Shown here: positions 8,692 to 16,009 of the stretch, piece by piece
Numbering within the stretch: position 1 is the first letter of the stretch
How the letters are laid out: each line of letters begins with the position of its first letter
NCBI RefSeq assembly: GCF_027490375.1
Contig: NZ_JAIXYH010000006.1
Span: forward strand, 1 to 55,192
Origin: Flavobacterium sp.
Lineage (GTDB): Bacteria > Bacteroidota > Bacteroidia > Flavobacteriales > Flavobacteriaceae
Reading direction: 5' to 3'
Length of the DNA: 55,192 bases
Translations under genes and position numbers: made by a program
The notes under the pieces: model-generated
The model's database searches: none
Told to the model about the DNA's origin: nothing
The model's input: the letters and a program-made list of their open reading frames with translations, nothing else

Positions 8692-9747
8692 ATGAATCTT
8701 ACTTTCAAGAAAACGTATCGCTTTGCAGGTAAGTCGTCCTTTTACATCACCTTATTTGCAACCGGTTTTGTAGGTTTTCTCAGTTGGTTTTTTTTCCTTC
8801 CAAAAGCGCTGCCGTTCCTGTGGTTTTTGCTATTGTTTGCACTGGCCGTTTATACGTTCTCGTTTTTTGTTATTCAATACCGTGTTGAAGTCTTTATCTA
8901 TAGAAGAGTAAAAAAAATCTACGACGACGTGTCGTTCCTCGAGTCGAGTTCTTTTCGAAACCAGCCCATTACTACCGATATGGCTACGCTTACGCGCGAA
9001 GTGAAAAAGTTTGCCATGGACAAAAAAATGGAAATCGAAACCTTGAAAGTCCGCGAAGAATACCGACGCGAATTTCTCGGAAACGTTTCCCACGAACTAA
9101 AAACGCCGCTGTTCACCGTGCAAGGATATTTACTCACGCTACTCGACGGCGCTATGAACGATAAAAACATCCGCAAAAAATACCTCGAACGCGCCGAAAA
9201 AGGCGTCGAACGACTCATCTTTATCGTGCAAGATTTAGATATGATTTCGAAGTTGGAGTCGGGCGATTTAAACTTAAATCTCAGTAAGTTCAATATCGTT
9301 GAGCTGGTACAAAACGTTTTTGATTTGTTGGAAATGAAAGCTGAGGAAAAGAATATTCTTTTGTCTTTCGACAGAAAATATCCGCGTCCGATTCGTGTTT
9401 TTGGCGATCAAGAGAAAATTCAACAAGTCCTCGTAAACTTGATTGTGAATTCCATCAAATACGGAAAAGTCAAAGGTTCGACCGAAGTAGGCATTGAAAG
9501 CCTAACCGACAATAAAATTATTGTCCGCATCAAAGACGATGGTGAGGGCATTGAACCGCAGTACATTCCGCGTTTATTCGAACGATTTTTCCGAGTAGAT
9601 AAAAGCGGAGCACGTGCCGAAGGCGGTTCGGGTCTGGGCTTATCGATTGTCAAACACATCATCGAAGCACACGACGAGAAAATTTACATTGAAAGCGAAT
9701 TCGGTAAAGGTTCCGAATTCTCATTTACCATCGAAAAGGCGGAATAA
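8692..9747 (+). CDS. PhoR-like sensor histidine kinase
   Basis: 351 aa. Two membrane segments at about 17-36 and 40-62 with almost no periplasmic loop, a short coiled-coil linker with no PAS domain seen, then DHp with the H box at H134 (GNVSHELKTPLF) and a HATPase_c domain: N box (LVNLIVNSIKYG), G1 (DDGEGIEP), F box (RLFERFFRVD) and G2 (GGSGLGLSIVKHI). The lack of a sizeable periplasmic sensor is like E. coli PhoR, which senses through the PstSCAB/PhoU system. It is the cognate kinase of the regulator upstream; a possible extra -7 box (ACCTTTGCA near 8666) lies in the gap. Its last 27 bases overlap the tail of the convergent glycosyltransferase gene. Confidence 0.9.
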   Translation: MNLTFKKTYRFAGKSSFYITLFATGFVGFLSWFFFLPKALPFLWFLLLFALAVYTFSFFVIQYRVEVFIYRRVKKIYDDVSFLESSSFRNQPITTDMATLTREVKKFAMDKKMEIETLKVREEYRREFLGNVSHELKTPLFTVQGYLLTLLDGAMNDKNIRKKYLERAEKGVERLIFIVQDLDMISKLESGDLNLNLSKFNIVELVQNVFDLLEMKAEEKNILLSFDRKYPRPIRVFGDQEKIQQVLVNLIVNSIKYGKVKGSTEVGIESLTDNKIIVRIKDDGEGIEPQYIPRLFERFFRVDKSGARAEGGSGLGLSIVKHIIEAHDEKIYIESEFGKGSEFSFTIEKAE

Positions 9748-10776
9748 TTTTTTCCAGTTCACGTCGGCATCAACTTTCGGAAACCCGTTGTATAACTTTA
9801 TTTCGTTGAGTTGTTTAAGCTCGAAACGTTCCTGTTTTTCCATAGGCGCCATTCCCAAACGTTTGCATCTCTTTGCCAAATACTCCTGCTCAAATTGCCC
9901 AGGCGTTGGAATTAAAAATGCCGAAAGTTCAAGTTTCGCCAAATCCATCAGCGAAGTATAACCCGAACGGCAAATCAATAATTTACATTGCTGATACGCC
10001 AATTCGAGCTGTTCCGAAGTCATAAAATTATAGGTGGTCACATTTCCGGCAATCTGTGTTTTTTGCTCGGCTTCAATAATGCCACGTACGAGTAAAACCG
10101 AACCGTTGAAATCCGGAAGCTGTTTTTCCAAATGTTCTTGAAGTAAGCTGCGTTGTGGTTCGGGCCCGGAAAGTACGATTCCTAAATCGAATATTTTTTC
10201 AGTTTCTACTTTTTCAAATCGGCTTAAAACGCCAATATGTTTTACGCGCAAAGTTCGGTCGTTGCTTTTCCCCAATTTCCCCGAAAGGTTTTGCCCGTGT
10301 TGAAAATCGGGAACCCAGCATTCCGTAAATTTTCTAATCGCATTTTTATGTAAGGCCGTGCTCAACCACGAGGTGTTACCACTTAGAACATTCAGTTGAT
10401 GCGTGATGAAAACCGACGGAATTTTTTTACTGTATACTCCCAATCGATTGTCGGAAATAATCCCCGAAACTTCATTTTCTTTCAGAAAAGCTTTAATGAT
10501 TTTCTTCTCCGTTAAAATAGCATCGATCATCGCTGGTAAATTCGCCAGCATTTTCCATTTGAAATTTCTTCCTTCTTTGGCGTATTCAATGTTGTAGGAA
10601 GGGAGTTCCAGCTTTTGCAAGTCGGGAAATTCTTTGGTGAGTAGTTCCAAAGCCATGCCGTCGGAGGCAATGATTGGTTCGTAATCGAGCGCTTGCAAAG
10701 CTTTAATTATCGGGATGCAGCGCGTGGCATGACCCAATCCCCAGTTTAACGGTGCAACAATTACGGTATTTGGCAT
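9721..10776 (-). CDS. MurG/UGT-like glycosyltransferase (GT-B fold)
   Basis: 351 aa. The N-terminus PLNWGLGHATRCIPI is the Gly-rich donor/acceptor loop typical of GT-B enzymes of the GT1/GT28 type. A second Rossmann half begins at about 185 (GIVLSGPEPQRSLL), and ICRSGYTSLMDLAKL (about 290-305) is the nucleotide-sugar-binding loop, where MurG has a GGxxT/E motif. There is no signal peptide, so it is cytoplasmic or peripheral. The acceptor is unknown; related Bacteroidota proteins are annotated only as glycosyltransferases. It is convergent with the histidine kinase gene (27-base overlap) and divergent from trmB, with facing -7 boxes in between. Confidence 0.8.
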   Translation of the reverse strand: MPNTVIVAPLNWGLGHATRCIPIIKALQALDYEPIIASDGMALELLTKEFPDLQKLELPSYNIEYAKEGRNFKWKMLANLPAMIDAILTEKKIIKAFLKENEVSGIISDNRLGVYSKKIPSVFITHQLNVLSGNTSWLSTALHKNAIRKFTECWVPDFQHGQNLSGKLGKSNDRTLRVKHIGVLSRFEKVETEKIFDLGIVLSGPEPQRSLLQEHLEKQLPDFNGSVLLVRGIIEAEQKTQIAGNVTTYNFMTSEQLELAYQQCKLLICRSGYTSLMDLAKLELSAFLIPTPGQFEQEYLAKRCKRLGMAPMEKQERFELKQLNEIKLYNGFPKVDADVNWKKLFRLFDGK

Positions 10777-10789
10777 CTTTATTTTTGTG

Positions 10790-10797
10790 CAAAGGTA
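10790..10797 (-). promoter_or_regulatory. -7 box (TACCTTTG) for the glycosyltransferase gene
   Basis: The minus strand reads TACCTTTGCA, 13 bases upstream of the ATG at 10776. No TTG is seen at the -33 spacing. Confidence 0.5.
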
Positions 10798-10809
10798 GGT
10801 TTGCTTTGA

Positions 10810-10817
10810 TAACTTTG
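10810..10817 (+). promoter_or_regulatory. -7 box (TAACTTTG) for trmB
   Basis: TAACTTTGCA matches TAnnTTTG. It lies downstream of the in-frame ATG at 10752 and upstream of the GTG at 10854, which supports the GTG as the true start. Confidence 0.55.
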
Positions 10818-10853
10818 CATTTCTTTAATCTTATTAAAACTTTAAGCAAAAGC

Positions 10854-11525
10854 GTGGGAAGCAAAAATAAACAGAAGCGATTTCAAGAGAACGAAACATT
10901 TAAAAATGTACTACAGCCAAAAAGAGAAGATGTAGTTGCAGGAAATTTTCCGTGGAAAGGAAAATGGAGTAAAGATTTCTTCGGAAACGACAATCCGATT
11001 GTAGTGGAATTAGGTTGCGGAAAAGGCGAATACACGATTGGTTTGGCCAAACGAAATCCAGCAGTGAATTACATTGGAATAGATGTGAAAGGTGCACGGT
11101 TTTGGCGTGGTGCTAAAACGGCAATCGAAAACAACCTTCCAAATGTAGCTTTCGTTCGAACACACATCGAATTGATTGATCAGATTTTTGCTGAAGCCGA
11201 AATCGCCGAAATTTGGATCACTTTTCCAGATCCTCAGATAAAATACAAGCGAACCAAACACCGTATGACTAACAGCGATTTCCTCGAAAAATACCGCAAA
11301 GTGCTCGTGAAAGACGGTTTTGTAAACCTAAAAACCGACTCTGAGTTTATGCACGGATATACCTTGGGTTTGCTCCATGGTCTCGGCTTACCGGTACACT
11401 ACGCCAACCACAATATCTATAAAAACGAAGGTGCTCCGGCAGAGGTTACTGAAATTCAGACGTTTTACGAGCAACAATATTTGGAAATTAACAAAGCAAT
11501 TACGTATCTTCGGTTTAGCTTGTAA
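10854..11525 (+). CDS. trmB: tRNA (guanine-N7-)-methyltransferase TrmB
   Basis: 223 aa. It methylates G46 of tRNAs with S-adenosylmethionine. Seen: the SAM-binding loop VELGCGKGEYTIGLAKRNP (about 44-62), IGIDVKGARFWRGAKTA, and the TrmB signature WITFPDPQIKYKRTKHRMT (about 125-143). The start is the GTG at 10854, giving GSKNKQKRFQENETF, the N-terminus I know for flavobacterial TrmB (MGSKNK.KRF.ENETF). The ATG at 10752 lies inside the divergent glycosyltransferase gene and upstream of the -7 box. A LysE-type exporter gene follows after about 20 bases. Confidence 0.92.
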   Translation: MGSKNKQKRFQENETFKNVLQPKREDVVAGNFPWKGKWSKDFFGNDNPIVVELGCGKGEYTIGLAKRNPAVNYIGIDVKGARFWRGAKTAIENNLPNVAFVRTHIELIDQIFAEAEIAEIWITFPDPQIKYKRTKHRMTNSDFLEKYRKVLVKDGFVNLKTDSEFMHGYTLGLLHGLGLPVHYANHNIYKNEGAPAEVTEIQTFYEQQYLEINKAITYLRFSL

Positions 11526-11545
11526 TCCACTAATAACCAATAATT

Positions 11546-12223
11546 TTGTACGCCGCACTCCCTCTCTTATTGCCGGCATTTGTAGCACAACAAATAGTCT
11601 TACCCATTACTTTCGGTTTTGCAGCGGCAGTTATTGGTATCATTCCACCCGGACTCATAAACATGACCGCAGCGCGTATTGCCCTCGATGAAGGAAGAGT
11701 ACGTGCAGTTATGTTTGCACTTGGAGCCACTCTCACAGTGATTTTCCAAACGGTAATTGCATTGATTTTTGCACGCTTTATCGATGCACATCCCGAAGTT
11801 GTTATCCTGTTGCGCGAAATAGGATTAGCTATTTTTATTCTGCTAACCATCTATTTTTTTAGTCGTGGAACGCACAAACCAAAATCGGCTAAAGAGGTGA
11901 AAGTGCGTTCAAAAAAAGGCCGCTTCTTTTTTGGTATGTTGCTTTCGGCGATCAATTTCTTTCCGATACCGTTCTACGTAATTGTTAGCGTTAGCTTGTC
12001 GTCTTTTGGGTATTTTGACTTTGAAAACTCCGAGATTGGAAATTTTGTTACCGGTTCTGCTGTTGGTTCTTTTATGGCTTTCTACTGTTACATCAGTTTG
12101 TTTTCGAAGTTGGAAAGCAAAACAGCAGTAATTCTTAAAAATATGAATTACATTATTGGCTCGGTAACGGGTTTGGTTTCCATCTTTACCATCATTAATA
12201 TTTTGGAATATTATTTCGGATGA
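11546..12223 (+). CDS. LysE/RhtB-family membrane exporter
   Basis: About 225 aa with six hydrophobic segments and the LysE-type start FGFAAAVIGIIPPGLINMTAA, where the PPG motif is in the first membrane helix. The family exports amino acids or related small molecules. The start is uncertain: the first usable codon is a TTG at 11546, and homologues appear to begin nearer the PITFGF segment about 18 residues further in. Basic cytoplasmic loop KPKSAKEVKVRSKKGR at about 113-128. Its last bases overlap the ATG of the following gene (ATGA), so the two are co-translated. Substrate unknown. Confidence 0.8.
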   Translation: MYAALPLLLPAFVAQQIVLPITFGFAAAVIGIIPPGLINMTAARIALDEGRVRAVMFALGATLTVIFQTVIALIFARFIDAHPEVVILLREIGLAIFILLTIYFFSRGTHKPKSAKEVKVRSKKGRFFFGMLLSAINFFPIPFYVIVSVSLSSFGYFDFENSEIGNFVTGSAVGSFMAFYCYISLFSKLESKTAVILKNMNYIIGSVTGLVSIFTIINILEYYFG

Positions 12224-12555
12224 GTCAAGACGATCCATTTTTCGAACGTGTGTATGCTGTTGTACGTCAAATTCCCGAAGGTCGCGTAAGTACGTACGGA
12301 GCTATCGCCAAATGTTTAGGATCGGCCAAGTCGGCTCGCGTTGTGGGTTACGCCATGAACGCTGCACATCATTTACCCGACGTTCCTGCACATCGCGTCG
12401 TTAATCGGATTGGTTTACTCACCGGGAAGCATCATTTTCCAGGCTCTAATCTCATGCAGCAATTGCTTGAAAACGAGGGAATTCGCGTATTCGAAAATCA
12501 GGTACAAGATTTCGAAAGTGTTTTTTGGCAACCGCCCATGCCTACAGAATTATAA
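12220..12555 (+). CDS. Alkyltransferase-like (ATL) DNA-binding protein, MGMT family
   Basis: 111 aa, the length of an ATL protein. It is the C-terminal half of O6-methylguanine-DNA methyltransferase: VYAVVRQIPEGRVSTYGAIA, RVVGYAMNAA and the active-site loop. The catalytic PCHR motif reads PAHRVV here (Ala at the acceptor-Cys position), so it cannot accept an alkyl group. Known ATL proteins bind O6-alkylguanine with this winged-helix domain and flag it for nucleotide excision repair. The ATG overlaps the stop of the LysE-type gene. The substitution is directly visible; the repair role is family knowledge. Confidence 0.88.
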   Translation: MSQDDPFFERVYAVVRQIPEGRVSTYGAIAKCLGSAKSARVVGYAMNAAHHLPDVPAHRVVNRIGLLTGKHHFPGSNLMQQLLENEGIRVFENQVQDFESVFWQPPMPTEL

Positions 12556-13037
12556 AAATGGGGGAGATTTCGTTCTTGGATCAATCGGTTGGTTTGCAAA
12601 AGACAAGCGATGTGGCAGTAGATCTATTTTGGAAAAAACGTTTTATCAAAGAGGTATTTTCATGCCGCGATTTGTTTCGGACCATTCGGTTGTGGCTTTG
12701 GGTGAAGCGGTTGTGGGAAAATGGGTGGGGTTTGTGCGTGAAAGTCGGGGGAGTTTGTGGAGCGGCCTCAAAGTCGGGGGAGTTTGCAGAGCGGGGATAA
12801 ATCAAGGAAAATTACAACCAAAAAAAAGCACAGGGTAAGGAACCTATGCTTGTCTTAAACAATGTACGATGCAAACTGATCAGTCGCGTTTTTGCAGTGA
12901 TTAATCGCGAAACTGCCTATGTGGATAGGTATAAATTTGCATCCTAAAATTTATTCAATTTTTGTTGCTTTTTATCGTAGAATGTGGATCGGGGAATGAA
13001 GTTGTGCAACGGTTACCCGTGTAACCGGCTGTACTTT
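12556..13037. other. Noncoding gap with a short direct repeat and hairpins
   Basis: No credible gene. It contains an imperfect tandem copy of AAAGTCGGGGGAGTTTG (12743-12759 and 12772-12788), a small hairpin CCTAT-GTGG-ATAGG near 12916-12929, an inverted pair GATGCAAA / TTTGCATC around 12869-12943, and GGTTAC/GTAACC (about 13008-13025) just downstream of the ATPase gene. It is the edge of the accessory patch. Confidence 0.5.
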
Positions 13038-14495
13038 TCATTTTATTATTTCTAACAAGTCGCTAATAAATTTGTCCGCTGCTTCTTTATTATCCTTTTT
13101 CCATCTATTGAAAAGTCGACTATTTCCTCTGCCAAAATATCTTTGATTTGATTCGTCATTAAACCACCTTTTGTGATTTTTGTCTGCAAAGTTGCCAAAG
13201 CAAGTTTGATGAGTGAAATTATTGTCATTGTCCCAAAATTCGTCATCGTCGTCAAGTGAAAAAATAAAATCAAAAAGTACTTTCTCTGGTTTATGCTGTC
13301 CAGGTAAGATTACTGTCCTTGGTGTATTCCTTTGTGAATGATTTACTCTTGCATCACCGTCAAGTATAAAATTAGTCGTCTTAAAGATTGGATGTTTTGA
13401 AATAGCCATTTGAATAAGTGTTCCGTCCGGAAATGGTCCTTTTATTACTTCTACTTTTTGCTTTAAATCTGTGCCATTTAGTAGATTTTTCGACCAGTAT
13501 TCCGCTACAATGTCTTCGCAAATGAATTGTATTTTTTCTATTTTTTTTGCAACCCCAGTTTGAACCCTAATGACATTCTTTAAAAGTTCTATGTTAGGAT
13601 TAACCTCGTTAACAGCATTTTTATTATTCCATTTTAAAAAATTAATTTTGGTTTCTTCACCTGTCTTTTTTGATAAGTGTTCTAGTATTTCAATAGAATG
13701 AGTTGTGAATACAATTTGAACATTGAGAGTTTTTGCTAAACCAAATAACTTTTCAACTAGCTTTATTTGTGAACCTGCATATAAAGTTGCGTCAATTTCA
13801 TCAATAAGTAAAAGTCCACCTTTATAGTTTTCCTTTAGCTCGTTTTTTAATCGCCCGAATGAAAGTATTGAAGAAATTATTTGACCAAGATTGTCTTGCC
13901 CAGCAGAATTCCCCAAATGACCATAATCATTTGTCTTCATCGCAAACATTTGTTTGTTAGTAGACTTAACAAATTCTGCTTCAACTACCTCTCTTGTTAA
14001 GTATAGAATTTCTTTGGAAAGTTTAGCGAACTGATTCTTATCTGCACTTACCATTTCAAAGTCCTGCAAATTAATAGTCTTTTCAGTTGCTAAAGGAATT
14101 AATCGTTTCAATCCCAAATAGATTACAGGAAAATCTAGTGCTGTTCCACGTCCGTCAAAATCTACCCTGTATCTGTTTTCTGTTTCAATAAGTCGAGTTG
14201 TCATTTTTTTTGATTCTTCTAGTAATGAATCTTCAAAGTGTATTGAAACATTATATGAATTTTTGAAATCTTTTTCTGGGCAGGATCTAAATATTTCGGA
14301 GTATTTTGATTTAAATGGAGTTTCTAATAATGTTTTATTTTTTAGTTTAAAGTCAGATGCCTGAGATATCCATCCAAGTAGAGTAGATTTTCCTGTACCA
14401 TTTTGTCCAGCAATAGCTGTCATTACACTACCAATTTCTATTGTCTGTTCGCTAATGTGTCGAAAATTATGAATTTCTAATTTTGTAAACTTCAT
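13038..14495 (-). CDS. OLD-like AAA ATPase with TOPRIM-like C-terminus
   Basis: 485 aa. N-terminal ABC/RecF-type ATPase: KLEIHNFRHI start, Walker A GQNGTGKST (30-38), signature-like SAGQDNLG (197-204), Walker B LLLIDEIDA (228-236), and the H loop TTHS (264-267). The C-terminal third has a TOPRIM-like pattern: FICEDIVAEYW (E327) and FILDGDARV (D379-x-D381), as in OLD-family nucleases, though degenerate compared with P2 OLD. Such ATPases often act in anti-phage defence (OLD, Gabija GajA, PARIS AriA). The usual partner (a UvrD-like helicase, or AriB) is absent; the neighbour is an unknown 205-aa gene. It is AT-rich compared with the core genes, suggesting acquisition. Defence function is inferred. 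Confidence 0.8.
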   Translation of the reverse strand: MKFTKLEIHNFRHISEQTIEIGSVMTAIAGQNGTGKSTLLGWISQASDFKLKNKTLLETPFKSKYSEIFRSCPEKDFKNSYNVSIHFEDSLLEESKKMTTRLIETENRYRVDFDGRGTALDFPVIYLGLKRLIPLATEKTINLQDFEMVSADKNQFAKLSKEILYLTREVVEAEFVKSTNKQMFAMKTNDYGHLGNSAGQDNLGQIISSILSFGRLKNELKENYKGGLLLIDEIDATLYAGSQIKLVEKLFGLAKTLNVQIVFTTHSIEILEHLSKKTGEETKINFLKWNNKNAVNEVNPNIELLKNVIRVQTGVAKKIEKIQFICEDIVAEYWSKNLLNGTDLKQKVEVIKGPFPDGTLIQMAISKHPIFKTTNFILDGDARVNHSQRNTPRTVILPGQHKPEKVLFDFIFSLDDDDEFWDNDNNFTHQTCFGNFADKNHKRWFNDESNQRYFGRGNSRLFNRWKKDNKEAADKFISDLLEIIK

Positions 14496-14665
14496 AGGTT
14501 GTTGAATGTCGTTTTAGTTTAGCAGTTAGCCTTTTGTCACTTTGCGAAGGCAGGAATTTATAGCACTAAAATTCATTAGATGCACAAAGCTTAAATTTAG
14601 CACTTCACTGCCATAGAAGCACGAAACCCCCGCTTTTGCAAAACGGCTGTTATGCGTTCGTGCTG
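14496..14665 (-). other. Cassette-like spacer with GTTATGC motif and palindrome
   Basis: Between the two accessory genes. On the minus strand, right after the 205-aa gene, there is GAACGCATAAC, then the near-palindrome CCGTTTTGCAAAAGCGG, then GGCTAAC near the next start. The inverse motif (GTTATGCG on minus) lies just upstream of the 205-aa gene at 15304-15316. The pairing resembles attC-type recombination sites of gene cassettes, but no integrase is in the window. Confidence 0.35.
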
Positions 14666-15283
14666 TTAGTTCTTCCATGACAATTGTTCAAGATAAACTC
14701 CGTCCTTGTTTGATTTATAAAAGTCATCAGTCCAAATCTCAAGTCCCAATTTACCCATGTAACTGTTAATTATGTCATTATTAATTCTGTCTTTAATTCG
14801 TTTTGCTTTGTAATAGTCAACATTTTCAAAATCTTGAATTGGACCGAAGTCAAAGAACTCCCATTTGCTTTCAAAATGAGAATAAACTACTCGCTCATTT
14901 TTGTCACTGGTTTTAATGCATATCTCATGATGTGGGTAAGTGCAGATTTTGTCGTTAGAAAGTCTCAATGTAATTGCTCTCTTTTCAAATTTGTCATTCC
15001 AAACATGAATTAAGCTATTGTAAGCGTCTTGCAAATTCACAAAAAGAGCAGTCATATTTGGGTTGTTAATCGGTGTCCAAATTAAGATTTTGGTAAAGTG
15101 TGCTCCGCCTGGTGTTATTTTAGGAGGAGGATTAACCTTGTCCAAATTAACAGCTCCTTTCTCAATTTTAATATCTCCCCACCAGTTTCTTATTATCCCC
15201 TCAATTTCCGCTTTCGCTGTTTCAAGAGGTGTGTCAAGAATTGTCAGCGGAAAGAATTCATATTTGTCGTAAAAGTTCTCCAT
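14666..15283 (-). CDS. Hypothetical protein (205 aa), accessory
   Basis: Not recognised. The product is soluble, with no signal peptide or membrane segment, rich in aromatic and charged residues. Notable stretches: IIRNWWGDIKIEKG (about 30-43), an HFTKILIWTP strand (about 62-71), CTYPHHEICIKTS (about 113-125) and VVYSHFESKWEFFDFGP (about 131-147). It looks like a small alpha/beta domain protein of the immunity/SMI1-like size range, but no diagnostic motif supports that. It lies upstream of the OLD-like ATPase on the same strand with a 170-base gap, is flanked by inverted GTTATGC-type motifs, and is AT-rich. It is probably a single mobile-cassette gene. Confidence 0.6.
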   Translation of the reverse strand: MENFYDKYEFFPLTILDTPLETAKAEIEGIIRNWWGDIKIEKGAVNLDKVNPPPKITPGGAHFTKILIWTPINNPNMTALFVNLQDAYNSLIHVWNDKFEKRAITLRLSNDKICTYPHHEICIKTSDKNERVVYSHFESKWEFFDFGPIQDFENVDYYKAKRIKDRINNDIINSYMGKLGLEIWTDDFYKSNKDGVYLEQLSWKN

Positions 15284-15495
15284 TAGTCAGTTGGTTGGTT
15301 AGCATGACGCATAACTTGACAATTGACGAAGTCTCTGCTTCTTTTTTCATTTTTTCAAAAACAGCGATAAACAATATATTTACTGCGCTCTGCATTAAAA
15401 AAGGTTTGCGTGTTTCTAATATGTTAAATAGGACAGTCATTTCGTTTATTATCAATTACGAATATACACTTTTTCCACCAAACGTTAGTAACGGA

Positions 15496-15645
15496 TGCCC
15501 TAGCCCCGAGTGCAGCGGCAGCCCGGAGAAAAAAACGGCTACGTGAACCGCGTTGCGATGGCGACCCAAGAAGCCAGCAGCAAGGCGTGTGAACGTGCCG
15601 TGTTTTTTGAGGACTACAGCGGAAAGCGGGATTAGCTTCTAAAAA
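15496..15645 (+). repeat. Dispersed intergenic repeat (TAGCCCCGA...AGCTTCT type), copy A
   Basis: Begins TAGCCCCGA, continues with GGCGACCCAAGAAGCC in the middle and ends with GCGGAAAGCGGGATTAGCTTCTAAAAA (15620-15645). The same blocks occur in the same order on the minus strand at 33189-33343. The copies diverge strongly between the blocks. Confidence 0.7.
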
Positions 15646-15769
15646 GCAGCATTAAAAAATGAGATTCTGTTAAAAATAAGTTGCCCTTGCGTTGCCTTTT
15701 CGTTGTGTGAAGGTGCAGTTGTACAAGCACGAAAAATTCTCATTAAAAGTGCGGGTGCCGAGAACGCAT

Positions 15770-15791
15770 AAAAAAACCCGGACTAGCCGGG
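15770..15791 (-). terminator. Terminator of the small lipoprotein gene
   Basis: CCCGG-ACTAG-CCGGG hairpin followed by T7 on the minus strand, immediately after the stop codon at 15793. Confidence 0.75.
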
Positions 15792-15792
15792 A

Positions 15793-15942
15793 TTATTCTG
15801 AAATTTTTACTTTTTGTGAAACCTCTTGATAAGGTGTACCATCGGGAGTCTGACAATACCTGTTCTTACAACTCCATCCACTTCTGCCGCAGCTGCTAAC
15901 CCCAATAGCAATTACTGCGATAATCAAACTTTTACGTAGCAT
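15793..15942 (-). CDS. Small Cys-rich lipoprotein (49 aa)
   Basis: A short ORF with strong gene-like features. The N-terminus MLRKSLIIAVIAIGVSSC is a lipoprotein signal with lipobox GVSSC (Cys18). The mature peptide is only about 32 residues and contains two further cysteines (C25, C30 in SCKNRYCQTPDG). A terminator hairpin abuts the stop codon, supporting an expressed unit. It is upstream of nothing on the same strand except the repeat region, and lies beside the GH3 gene. Function unknown; small Cys-bearing lipoproteins of this kind occur in flavobacteria without assigned roles. Confidence 0.65.
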   Translation of the reverse strand: MLRKSLIIAVIAIGVSSCGRSGWSCKNRYCQTPDGTPYQEVSQKVKISE

Positions 15943-16009
15943 TAATTTTAATTTTGAGCTAAGTTACGCCGTCAATTGCGTACGAAGTCATAAAATCGAT
16001 GTACTACAC

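Larger units (their letters stand above)
15284..15792. other. Noncoding region between accessory gene and small lipoprotein
   Basis: No convincing gene. It holds the AT-rich upstream region of the 205-aa gene (15284-15480), the dispersed repeat at 15496-15645, and a terminator at 15770-15791. The 65-aa minus-strand ORF at 15258-15455 has no start context or recognisable sequence. Confidence 0.6.

Noticed and set aside
10752..10853. N-terminal extension of TrmB from an upstream ATG
   Set aside because: It overlaps the divergent glycosyltransferase gene, lies upstream of the trmB -7 box, and the extra residues do not match the family.
9721..12555. One operon from the glycosyltransferase to the ATL gene
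   Set aside because: The glycosyltransferase is on the opposite strand; only trmB-LysE-ATL could be co-transcribed.
12410..12838. Overlapping open frames (91-142 aa) after the ATL gene, both strands
   Set aside because: Trp/Gly-rich translation from a G-rich direct repeat, no recognisable protein, starts inside the ATL gene.
13038..14495. Gabija GajA or PARIS AriA as a named assignment for the OLD-like ATPase
   Set aside because: No GajB helicase or AriB is adjacent and the TOPRIM motif is only partial, so a specific system name is not justified.
15258..15455. 65-aa minus-strand ORF upstream of the 205-aa gene
   Set aside because: It overlaps the start of the 205-aa gene in another frame, with no start context or recognisable sequence.
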